DNA of 43,972 bases, from the NCBI RefSeq assembly GCF_000003605.2, contig NW_003116462.1, positions 76,316-120,287 of the forward strand, in the 5' to 3' direction. The translations under genes and the position numbers were made by a program. The DNA comes from Saccoglossus kowalevskii. Lineage: Eukaryota; Hemichordata; Enteropneusta; Harrimaniidae. The notes under the pieces are model-generated. The model did no database searches, had not been told where the DNA came from, and saw nothing but the letters and a program-made list of their open reading frames with translations. This document shows positions 33,619 through 43,972 of this stretch, in pieces (position 1 is the stretch's first letter; every line of letters starts with the position of its first letter).

Positions 33619-36308
33619 TGACGTCAATGAACCTCAATAACAGTATATCGCGAGAACGGCAATACTCCTTCTAATTGTGTATTTTAGTTTCTTTCTTTAT
33701 TTAGTTTCTAATGCCCGATTGTAGAGCATTCAACAGGTTTTTTTTTAGTTTATGTTTTTTTTGTGTGTGATTTTTTAATTATGAGCTCAAATTTAAGTTG
33801 TGCATCTTTAGTTCTAACATTGAAATTGTTCGCGTATATACCCGGTCTCAGTACCTCAGACAATCATTGACTGCTAAGAGCAGATTTCCGCAAACCCTCC
33901 GTATGAATAAGGTTTAATTTGCCCTAAACGTCCACCCCTTGAATAATTTCTTCCGACATTGGTATCCCGCGTATTCACGAGATCTCGCGATTTGTGTACT
34001 GAAAACCCACACAGTCACACAGACTGTAATATAATAAGAAGTCACACGTTTAGTTCGTATTGTAATATTGCCAGAGGAAGGAAACACTGTATTCCACTGC
34101 AAACCGAAGAAGATTATAAAGATAGTATTGCATTTTAATACTTTTTAATAGTATCGAATATCCGACCTCGCTGGTAGTAGACAAGCAAACAACCTCATGT
34201 CATATACCCTTGCTTCGTCGTATGTTACGTTGCTGCTCTGTTGATCGCGAAGTAATCTGAAACTTAATTCGACCGTTGTATGCAGACTGCAGGTAATCAC
34301 TCACACGTGCTTTATTTCCAATCTTCTTTCTCTAACAGCTGTCCAATTTGAACACACCAATTTATCCCGAATCGCGCCAAATGCGATTATCGTTGCATCG
34401 AGGTTATTTTATCGACATTCTTATACACCAATTAGGAATTCTTCTCACGGCGTTTAAAATCCAATTTTTGAATATTTCGAGGTTGAGTTTGTGTCAGTGA
34501 CAGCAACGGTGGAAATATTTTGGTGACGTGTTGTCCTAATTTTCAATATGTATGTTGCCACAACTACAGTGAGAATTCTGTCTCTGGTTCAGTCACATGT
34601 TAATAATATATTTTTAATTTCTAAATCAAAAACTGTCATTTCTGAACAGTATAATACACCTTTCCTACAAATCGCGACCTTTTGTGACAAAGCGATTGTA
34701 TGACGTAATTAGTGACACGAAGGCCGCTCCCGGCGTCGATATCGTTTTGATCTGTAGTGGTCCATCATTAAGAGATTTTACTATATTCTGGGTGACAAAC
34801 TACGGCAAAAATAAACTCAGTGTTCGATTTTAACGACATTACCGTCAGTGGTAAACGTCATTTTGACGTCACCAGATGACAGGATTTATGGTGTATTGAG
34901 CTTTATATCCACCCAAATAATAAAAAAGTACTAGTTTAAAAATTGTTATCTACAAGTGTTAAACCATATGTGGATGCGTAAAACAGCAAAATATTTTCTA
35001 CTGACAATTTATCTTCTGTGTCCGGGCAATGAGGCGCATGCTCATTTTGATATTATCGTCTGCCTGTAGTCTCGTTTCCACGCGCCTCGTTGAACATATT
35101 CTATGACGTGTTGCCTTATAATTTGCATGAACATGAGCAGACAGAACAGTGTAGAACATTACGTATTCCCCCACAGTTGCGCGTGTCCTTCCTGTTCATG
35201 TACTGCTACGAATAACAATCTGCCATTTTGTTATACCGTACTCCTCTTACCGTTCACGGTTGCATCATGTATCGACGGAAACGTACACTGAGAACGTACT
35301 ACAAGTAGCTACGATGACCCCATAATTTTGCAAGTTGAATTCAGTCTCGAAAAGGAAGTTCGATTTCCTGAAAATGTCGACAAGATGTTCATGCATTCCC
35401 TTGATTCACGTGTCACCCAATGTCACTAGTAATCCAGAATTTTCCACGGTGGGAAATTACACCTTCACGGCTGATTTATTCTCGCAATTGCGTCAATGTA
35501 ACGAACGGAGATTTGCTTAGGAAACACTCTAGCTACAAATTTAAATGTGTTAGTTTAGACTATTTTTGGTTATAATTGAATTCCTGTCAATGTTTTTCAA
35601 TATCGACTCAATCGATTCCGAGTCCTGCCTAATATAGCGGCACGACACGATTGGAAATGGGACACAGCTATATATGTAATATACATTGTTACAAAAATGT
35701 ATTATACCGCCTGAAAGATAAATAAAATTTGTTTTGACAATAAAAAATGTACGCGAGTTTCTCGTGCCTGGGAAAAATTAAAGCTTGCAATTTCCGGCAC
35801 GTTTTTCTTTTTCATTTGAACTAACAAATTTGACTAGCGGTGTTAATAATAATAATAATAATTATAATAATTTCACTTATAATGCACCTGATTGAGCAAA
35901 ATACAAAATATATTCAGCAATGAACAAACGTAAACACTCTTTATATGGTCATACCGTATTCATAGTGTACATGCCTTCATAACCAAACAATTATTCATAA
36001 GCTTTAGCGTACGACTACAGCTGCATTGTGTTGTCCATCTTTGCGCTAATAAAAGGCGTTTATTTAACTTATATAACGAGTTCTAAAAATCTTATTTGCA
36101 ATGAGAACAGATTTTAATGTTCAAGATGATGCTCGGTTCAGACCGAACAACGCGAGTAAATTATACCAGTTGCTTTGCCATAAATCACGCTAGGGATAAT
36201 CGATGTTCTCGCTCTACAAATTAAGTGTTTCCCTGCCGGTATTTAAGTGACGGGTTAAATCCCAGCAACATGAAAAGGTTATGCCAATTTGCGCACGTCG
36301 TGACGTCA
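33619..36308. promoter_or_regulatory. second cluster of CRE and CGCG-type motifs
   Basis: Full CREs lie at 33619-33626, 34864-34871 and 36301-36308, the last inside GTGACGTCAC. A CGAGATCTCGCGA element lies at 33978-33990. CpGs are moderately frequent at 33960-34480 and 34700-34900. No exon can be attached to the sites. ORFs at 33914 (minus), 35103 and 35335 are short and unrecognised. A TAA microsatellite is at 35844-35872. Confidence 0.3.
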
Positions 36309-36424
36309 CCGTATCTATTTGTATCACCGGTAAGTCGAGCTAGATACGTATTAATAATCTGTTAATGTGCTTATATGTAGCCTGATACCCAATATTGCCT
36401 TAAGTGTCGCTACGAAACCATGCT

Positions 36425-36570
36425 TGATCAAGGACGTCATTTCGTCAGGATTGTACCTGATTGGCTACCCAGCCTTAGCACCTGATAATTAGACCAATCA
36501 GAAAACAGCTTGTCTGTTTACAGTTTTTTTGACGTATCAAATCTTGCCTTGTATATATACTTCGACTCAA
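36425..36570 (+). promoter_or_regulatory. CCAAT/TATA promoter-like block
   Basis: CTGATTGGCTACC (36459-36471) is identical over 13 bases to the minus-strand CCAAT region of cassette A. A forward CCAATCAG follows at 36494-36501 and a TATA-like GTATATATAC at 36551-36560, with about 55 bp between CCAAT and TATA. No downstream ORF or splice site gives the transcript, so the promoter reading is tentative. Confidence 0.3.
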
Positions 36571-36884
36571 CTGGCGTGCGGCGGATGTTTCAATTTATTA
36601 TAAGGGAGTCATTATAATGTCGAACGTAAAAGGTGAACACGCTTAGTAATTGGCCGCGGGTTGATGTTATAATATCAGGTAAGAACACCACTATATCACA
36701 TATATTGTAAAATTGTGCGAATGTGTGAGCCGAAGTGGATGGTCTATTCGTTCAAAATCACATTCATCCTACTGGTAGACTCATCCCACGAGTCATTTCG
36801 TCCGATTTAAGGCGCCCGTATTTATTTGACCATTAATTTGATATTTGAGATTTACCATACTCTCATTTACCACACTTACACGAC

Positions 36885-37131
36885 TGTTGACATATTCCGT
36901 AATTGTAACATGAGTGTAGTGTTGTTGTTCGTCAGTCGATGCGACAAAGACCAACTAGTCATCCTGGGGTAGAGGTGATCTTGCTCTGTGGGTCCACAGG
37001 TGGCTGGTGAGGTCAATCTGGCAATGCAGACAGGGAATGCTAGCAGCTGCTTCTTGACCTGCCTGCGGTCATCAGCAGCAAGCAAGTCATGTTAGTCTCA
37101 CATGCTTTGGCTCCCTTCTGTAGTAAAGCGC
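36885..37131 (-). pseudogene. LINE ORF2 C-terminal remnant with Cys/His motif
   Basis: On the minus strand, three frames in succession read CALLQKGAKACE (from about 37129), AADDRRQVKKQ, and IPCLHCQIDLTSHLWTHRARS followed, after a stop (TAG), by LVFVASTDEQQ, each shown at no more than its key residues. The pattern, a basic RKGAKxFE-like helix, a charged spacer, a CxxC(x)nHxxxH finger and a terminal DEQQ, is what I know from carboxy ends of several LINE clades. At least two frameshifts and one stop have accumulated. No polymerase or endonuclease is left, so this was a strongly 5'-truncated insertion. The clade cannot be set from so little. Confidence 0.55.
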
Positions 37132-37171
37132 AGATCAATAACATTATAGTCTTAGGGACAACATCAAAAGT

Positions 37172-37594
37172 TCAATGTAGGATAAAAAAACTTAATTCCT
37201 TTAGTTTTTTCCCTATCCCCCTACCCCCCTCTGAAACTTAATTGATAAATATTGATCATGGAGTCACACTACATTCACCATTAAATACAAATTGATAATC
37301 GGACAGTAGTATGACATAGCAGTTTGTTGTCAGGCGGGTGTTAAAAGACTTTACAAATGCGCCAACAACAAAGAAAAACACATATTACACTCGCACCATT
37401 TTCTCGTCTTGGATGTTTTTTTTCATTTTCTGTTATTTTTGTCCATGATTGGATGGGGAAAAAACGAATACAGATACTCCAAGATTTGTTTGACTTCATT
37501 AAAAATGAAATCGTTTTTGTAGGATGGAAACTTTTTGAGGTCAAAAACCTCCCACCCCCAAACTAAAGCAAATAAGTTTTTTATCCGACATTGA
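37172..37594. mobile_element. 423-bp terminal-inverted-repeat element (MITE-like)
   Basis: The left end 37172-37206 and right end 37561-37594 are inverted copies: TCAATGTA/C GGATAAAAAA CTTA..TT..CTTTAGTT, with about 31 of 35 positions agreeing and one single-base gap. The interior has C-rich runs inside both ends (37216-37232 and 37549-37560) and an AT-rich middle. The two 67-69-codon ORFs on opposite strands (37341-37566) are unlikely to be a transposase. I see no convincing target-site duplication. This suggests a non-autonomous DNA transposon of unknown superfamily. Confidence 0.65.
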
Positions 37595-38083
37595 CATCGT
37601 TCTGCGCATGACCGTTGGGCTGACCAAAAGACGACATTTGAATTGGGAAGGAAATGAGTCTTTACCTTATCGACTTGTGGGACGAATGTGTTAAAACGAA
37701 TGTGAATTAGTACGAATTGACTGTGAATACAAGCTGAGTATCGTAGATCAGTTTATGGCCATGTGAGTAATATTTATTACCTCACAAATAATATCTGAAA
37801 CTTAGTGTTTATTTCAAATAAACCTTAAACGCAAATAACCAAGATTTTCCTGGAAGCGAGAGAGCTACGAAACTTGTTTTTACTCTTCTCAGTGACATTT
37901 GTTGGATGCGATTGGAACACAATTTAAGAGACAAAAACAAGTCTTCTGGCTCGTCTGCTCTAAATGGTGGCTATGTCCAAAACAAGTTGAAAATGATATA
38001 TTATAATACCTGCTTCCAAGTTTGGATAAAGAATGCTTGGTGTCATGTTAGCGATATTCACTGCCACTGAAGCACGTTTGGTC

Positions 38084-38097
38084 GTTTCCATGGCAAC
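38084..38097. promoter_or_regulatory. RFX X-box
   Basis: GTTTCCATGGCAAC is an imperfect palindrome matching the X-box RYYRCCATGGYAAC-type consensus at nearly all positions. RFX factors commonly use it at ciliary genes. It lies 280 bp downstream (minus-strand sense) of the TATA box of cassette B. Confidence 0.45.
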
Positions 38098-38376
38098 ATT
38101 TAAGTCAAGGTAAATGTTCATGTCTGAACGACACAATCATATGACGTAGTTCATCGATTACATAAACTATATGTAATAGTAATACATGGAAACACGTCGC
38201 CTAATAATCATTACGTAATAAATGATAAATTTGCATACACGTTGATTGTTAATTTTATGGGCATATTTCCAAAGTGTTAGTTTGTCAAAATTATCTGTTT
38301 TCTGATAAACCAGCTTGAATAATCAGTAAAGTGTATACTTTTTTGACAGTATTGAGCGGAAACTTGCGTAACACGC

Positions 38377-38646
38377 TTTATACAGCAGCCAGGTGAATGA
38401 CAGCGCGAGCCGACCAATCAGCGATCGCGTTGCAGCAGATGATGTTTTTGCATTGGTGGGAGACAAGCCATGGCGTTACTGGCTATAATTCCCCCACAGG
38501 CAGCTGGTCTGCAGGTTTCAGTGTTTTGTTGAGACAGTGCAGTTAATTTAAGCATTGAAGTCATAAAGCGTGGCTTTGTTTCTGAGCGGTCAGTGAGAAC
38601 AGGCAGTAGATAATGATTTGTTAATGTGGGAAATTATGTTGACCTT
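38377..38646 (-). promoter_or_regulatory. promoter-like cassette, copy B (CCAAT + TATA)
   Basis: Minus strand: AAGGTCAACATAATTTCC distally, GATTGGTCGG (plus CCAAT at 38414-38418) and TATAAAGC (plus TTTATA at 38377-38382), with 37 bp between the boxes. All main blocks of copy A recur in order, including CAGCGC, CAATCAGCGA, CGCGTTGCAGC, GAGACAA, ATAATTCCC and GTTTCAGTGT. Beyond the TATA box the two copies stop resembling each other, and no long hairpin follows here. The transcript, if any, would run leftwards from about 38350. Confidence 0.5.
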
Positions 38647-39776
38647 GCCAAATACTTCAAATTAAATTAAAACAATGCATATGTTGGTGACACAGAACAT
38701 AGAGGAGTTTGTGACTCGGCTCGTGACACACCCTTCGTGACGTTTTCTACTTTTAACCTCTATTCAACGCTGTCACACATTATTACCTAATTTCTCAAAG
38801 CTTTTCTTGGAATAAATCCCAAATTGTGATCTGCCTTGAACTACCGTGTCCTAATACAAATACGGAGACTGTGACTGTGAATGAGAGAGTCCTATTCGAA
38901 CCGATTTGACGCGAAGTGTTTTGCATAGAATCTGACAGAGAATACAAATGCGAATGGGGTATACCTTGAAAAAGTTGTATATAGATTTTTTAAGTGTTTC
39001 CCCGTGTGTACTTTTGGGGTAATCAATTCATTACTCGAGGCTTCAACCAAGGCACAATGAGTTTTAGTTCAAGCTTCGTGATTCGCGCTAGGCACAATAT
39101 TACGTTTTTGACAATATATTAGGAATGCTGTCCACAGTCGAAGTTTCCTGTGCATTATATTATTAGAAAAGTGGGCCCATGGCGAAAATTACTGATCTAG
39201 TATACTACACTTTTATATGGATTATTCTGACTATGGTTTTTGGTTGGTGTACATTTTTCGTCGTTAGAATCGGTCAGTTTTCTCGTTGTAATAATAACAG
39301 CAACAATCTATGAATACATGTAGATATATTATATCGCACGTATTTGGTGGCGATAAACCGTTTAACTTTTTAAATAAACAAATGTAGCGTTTGAATATGA
39401 AAACGAAAGTAGAAAATCGCGATATTTCAGTTTGACATTAATTTTAGGTAATGTAATTTATTCATGAATCGCGGAATCAGTACTCTGCAGGAAACACCAT
39501 ATTAGCAATTTGCCCGAAGTCTTAATTTTTCATTTTCTAGTAATGAAACTGAACTATCGTGACTTATTTTGGAGATTACCGTAGGCGTAGAGAGTCGTGT
39601 GTTTTCTCTGTTATCGGAGACCCTTGTAAGCTTCTGAGGCCGGTCATGTGCGCGCCTACGCTCCGCGTCTACGTAGTTGTTGATCACTCGTTTCATGATT
39701 ATTAAACATTATTACATTTAATATTTAAAGTATTTAGATTAGATTACACGTATGATTTTATTATTCAATTCAAATG

Positions 39777-39790
39777 GTCGCTATGGTAAC
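39777..39790. promoter_or_regulatory. RFX X-box, second
   Basis: GTCGCTATGGTAAC matches GTNRCYATGGYAAC in full. It is 1.7 kb from the other X-box, with no exon identified between them. Confidence 0.45.
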
Positions 39791-42700
39791 AAGGCGGAAA
39801 CTCTGCACTGTTTCTAAATTACAGGTACTAGTAAAACAATTCAGCAACAAATATTTGGTTAACAAATATTCGTTGAAATACTTGAGTATTGCAGTCACCA
39901 AAACACGTATAGGACAGCCTGATATTACAGACGAGTTGTAGACCAGGATACACAACGTTGGAAACGGTTCAACAAAAAAACATTAATATGCCGAAGACAT
40001 ATGCACGTTTACCGCTATATACTAGTAGTTTGCTCTGCGTTCTCGTAACACGCTTACTTAAATTGTGGGTCGCGGGTGATAAAATACTTGGATAGGTTTC
40101 CGTACGAATAGAATTCAATCTTTTATTACCCCGAGGGAGCGATTCACATTGTGAATGTCCGTTTTTTTCATTTATAAAACGTCAATTTACAGGTTATTCA
40201 TTATTCTCTAAATCCGAGATGACACTTATACTCTACAAAGTTATATCGCCGTATGTGATACCTTAGTTTATTGAGAAGAGCATTTAATCCACCGTGTTTA
40301 GAATAAAACAACCTTACACTCCTATTCTACATCGAAACATGAATTATTTGTTTCCGTCGCGGTTTGCGCTCAGAATTGTGTTTGACCGCCGTCTGATTGA
40401 TTGTCCTAGACTATGACACCGAATGTAGTTGTGAACGAATGACCACGTATCGATTGAAGCGATGTAATGGCACCATTCCCATGGTGCATTGTGTCATCAA
40501 ATGCATAGTTTGTCGTAAAGGGGCGGCGGAATATATCATATGGCCTCTCTTAGGTACCATTACTATGGACTAGAGAATGCAGTTTTAGTGTCTGTACTTT
40601 AAATGCCATCTCATTTTAATTTGACTGGTTGTCCAAAATACCAGTCTTCTGAATTCTTCTCGGTCATAATCACAATACGAACTCCATAGCTCAATATATC
40701 ATTATCTGTTTTAGTACCACGTGGTATTTATTTGAGTACATCATCTAGTCCGCCATATTGTCCATCGTAGTTTTCTCCTTTCTCTTGTCACTAAAATAGC
40801 ATAACCACCACACTACGATTAATTGGCGGGTGAAAAATTTGAAATGCCGTCGCGAATTTCCTCCTTCGTGTTGATAACAATCATTTGTGGACTAACTATA
40901 CATAAATATACACAAAAATGTTTAAATCGCTTACTAGTATTAAAATAGATTGGTTAATATTTGTGAAAGTGAATGATCACGTCTGTATCTGTTTTGCTGT
41001 TTTTCTATTTTTTGGAGTAGATTTTTGTTAGTTGAGTTGAATTTAAAACTACGGGTAGAGATCAATGAGTGTATTCCCAAACGGTTCATGCTATTTAATT
41101 ACAGATGCCGTTCACGATTTTTATAAGGTATTTTACGACCAATTATTTTGTCTGGTCCACCTACTACCTGTTGGAAAGGTGAATGAAACGCGCCGAACGT
41201 GTTTATTGGAGGCAGCACTAAAGAGGTAGTCTGTTCGCAAGGAAGGTGAATAAAATCCATTAATTTTATTCTCACAATGTCAGACGTTGCATCAAAATGT
41301 GAGCACTCGGTAAAACTGCCACGAGTAATGTCAGTACTGATAAAAATGCTAGTACGTTAATCCCTTATATTACGTTCTTAGTTTAAATTAAATGCGAAGA
41401 GAAAAGTACATAACACAAAATGTTCGACAGTGACACATGACGAAGATATTAAGCATTTTATAAACGAGGCTATCGACGCGACGGCGTGGGCACGACAGCG
41501 TGAAAACATCGTCTAGGTGCTTGCTTTAATAGTGTTATCCCGTTTACTGTATGTTCCTACAAAGTTCAGTTTATGTTCAATAAATCTTTGATTTGTAGAC
41601 AACTTCCACACTATAACCAACATTTCAACATGCGTGTAAAGTACGCTGTTTCTATACACACAACTCCATCGCTTCAACTATTTGAGCGTTAAATTCAAAT
41701 TTTATCACCAAACAAACATTAAATTTACTTTATGCAGCAATGAGGCTGGAAAGTAAGCTTCATCCTGTTACGAAATTCAAGTTGGTAATTCATAGTGTTA
41801 AGTGTGTTTTTGACATTGTTCCTTATAAAGATAGGACTAATGCCAACGTAAGTTACACATATTATTGTTAAATACAACACATATTCGTAATCTAACGATG
41901 ACTTCATAGCAATGATTTATTGGAATGTAAGTGGGTAGTTATCCAAATTAATATAAGTTCTTAAGCTATTTATATGTTTTGATTTTATTGTTTTGACCAA
42001 AAATGTGCACACTAACTTTTGGTAGGGTTCTTTCGGGCTATATTTCCATCATTTGATTAGAAAAAACGTCCACTGCTTGGTCGCCTATCAAAGTGCGTAA
42101 GTGTATGATATAAGTTAATATATGTACATATGTTTTGTTGGTATTGTTTAGTTCTCGTCTATGAGCTCATGCTAATGACAGTATTTTTCGATTTTTAGAA
42201 TAAGAATTATCTTTCCACATAGGTAATTATCCTAATTAAATGAACGTACCAGGCATTTAATTGATTCTATTCAGTTCTCCCTATATATAAGAGGTGGTCA
42301 CAGGTGACGTAACAAGTCAGTATGCAAACATACCGTTTTAAGAATAATTAATGTAAGAATTCCAAAGATGCTTAAATAGCATTTAGTAGTCTGTAAGGGT
42401 GGTAGAATGTAGCGTATCAGAAACTTTCGCTTGTTAACTGAGTTTGATATAGCATATAAAATTGAATCTGATCACCATCCATTACCATTTGATTTAAATA
42501 TGGGTATACAAGAACAGACTACTAACTACTCGGCTACTAGAGGATATTATACCAGTGTAAGTATAGGTGGAATGTTGATTTTGAGGAGAATTCTGTTGAT
42601 TTTGTGTTGACGCTACTAATATTAAGGATTTAAATGTCATGATATATGATGGTAATGTAATTCACGCAATTGATATATTTCTAAAAATGTTTCTTTCCTC

Positions 42701-43972
42701 AATACAAGTGCAAGTCAGGCATACTGTATCTCATAGTTAGGCAATGAACACAGATTCATGAAAACAATTCATCTAATGTGTCAATCTACAAAACCACCAT
42801 TCACTCAGAAATGAATACAACTATTTTACAAAAATAAAAAATGTTTGTTAATAAGAGAAATATAAACTAACTTTACCATCACAAGTTAAGAGTTGGCTGG
42901 TTTAGCCACTTTTCTAAACTAGATATGGATGATGGTTATGTAGTTTTACCGAGAACCTGAAGGGCAATCAAATTATTACATTGTAGCATCGGAAGCAAAC
43001 TCTAATCATATGTAAAATAAGTAACAATTGAGTCACCCAAGAGCTAATAAAAAAATTCTTTCAGTGTCCATGTGATTGCTTTGTCGAGTCGGAAATGAAA
43101 TATACAATATTGCAATTACCGCCACGGAATCTTCCTGTTCATTTCTACAATTAATGACACCCAATTGACCAATTGTAAGATTTATGTCATATGAACTGAT
43201 CATTTGTTCTTGTACATTGTGCTGTTTTGTTAAGATATTTGCATTCAAATTTGTGTGCCTAGAGTAATTACAACATTGGATGGTTTTCTTGTAACTCGTG
43301 TTTTAACGATTTGATCGATGACTTGAGAGAACCAAATAATCATAAAGACTATAGTCCATTGAGTATACAATGTCGTGTGTGTTCAACTGGGTATAACGTC
43401 ACCGGGAAAGTCCTGGACGTGTAGTATAATCATTAATTAATGATGATGTATGTCTGGTTGCCAAAAGTTCATTTGTCGGACTATTGGCGAAGACCAACAC
43501 GCCACTTCGTCTAGTTAATCGCCAGACAGGTCACCAATCAACTCCTCATCTCGTAACCTTTTTTCCCAGAGGCGACTGTCTTCTTTAAAATCAATATGCA
43601 AATACTAAACGGATGACATCTCACATTAAGGTCAAAGTATGTGGACAAGTTCAAGTCGGCTTCCTCAAAAATCATTGATGTGAAAATGTAAATATCAGAT
43701 TAAATTAAAACGTTAACGGCTAGAGACGATATATTGTTTTTTGTATTTTTGCCCGTATCAGCACATCAGTATTGATCGATGTTACTGTACTGTTACTGTT
43801 AAAATAACCAATACGTGCTTACGCAGAGCATAATATCAACTTAAGCCGCAGTGGAAAACTAAACGCAATGTAACCCAAAACCATGCATTACAATATACTG
43901 CTGTATTCTGATGAATGGTTTAAGGGCACAATGCCGATGTATGCCATTTGATGACTGGTTTAACGATTAATC
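39791..43972. other. gene-free stretch, right edge
   Basis: No supported gene, RNA or repeat terminus. It holds a YY1-like CCGCCATATTG near 40750. ORFs at 41725 and 43033 (both minus) are AT-driven with no motif. Sequence composition is even and unique-looking. Confidence 0.5.

Noticed and set aside
37341-37566. Opposed 67-69-codon ORFs inside the TIR element as a transposase
   Set aside because: Far too short for any transposase, with no catalytic triad pattern.
1-43972. Homeobox, histone, rRNA or snRNA genes, or conserved microRNAs such as mir-10, mir-124 and mir-9
   Set aside because: I looked for their core motifs by eye on both strands and saw none. A proper covariance-model and HMM search could still find divergent cases.

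Overview
This is eukaryotic, almost certainly animal, genomic DNA. It is AT-rich (roughly two thirds A+T by eye) and carries two assembly gaps (10704-10959 and 22455-22504). There are no dense long ORFs, Shine-Dalgarno sites or operons. Non-LTR retrotransposon remains, a degenerate hammerhead of the kind found in Penelope-like elements, a terminal-inverted-repeat element, simple repeats and a minisatellite all point to a metazoan. The mix of L2-like LINE remains and CpG-type promoter motifs (CRE, NRF1, TCTCGCGAGA, RFX) fits a marine invertebrate, possibly a deuterostome, but the species cannot be fixed from sequence alone. I find no intact host protein-coding gene. Nearly all ORFs over 60 codons look like chance openings, so the window reads as intergenic or intronic DNA.

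Layout. 1-1888: no gene. 1889-2411: a 30-bp perfect-arm hairpin lies just downstream (minus strand) of a CCAAT/TATA promoter-like cassette, copy A. 2412-7190: gene-free, with a LINE-like 3' tail near 3600. 7191-9448: CpG-richer stretch with three full CREs, a TCTCGCGAGA palindrome and two good splice-donor sequences, the best promoter candidate on the left side. 10704-10959: gap. 11.6-15.1 kb: gene-free, with two perfect NRF1 sites and a triple DR1 nuclear-receptor element. 18.9-20.3 kb: AT microsatellite, LINE-type tail, 29-bp minisatellite and a degenerate repeat field. 24.2-24.7 kb: relic of a probable Penelope-like element with a dead hammerhead core. 26.6-27.7 kb: a 133-bp segment present twice, 973 bp apart. 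30.7-33.3 kb: a decayed LINE of the CR1/L2 group. Its endonuclease, linker and C-terminus are recognisable, but two internal deletions have removed most of the reverse transcriptase. 33.3-36.6 kb: second cluster of CREs and promoter-like motifs. 36.9-37.6 kb: the 3' end of another LINE (minus strand) directly beside a 423-bp TIR element. 38.1-39.8 kb: two RFX X-boxes flanking promoter-like cassette copy B.

How the parts relate. The most interesting signal is that cassettes A and B, 36 kb apart and both reading on the minus strand, share about 270-290 bp. The CCAAT-to-TATA spacing is conserved (36 and 37 bp). Copy A drives directly into a long hairpin whose imperfections read as G:U wobbles only in minus-strand RNA. 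This would fit a duplicated promoter for a hairpin non-coding RNA, or an old interspersed repeat that carries a promoter. Nine exact TGACGTCA palindromes, against about 0.4 expected from composition, are a second unexplained feature. Everything is read by eye, with no database search.
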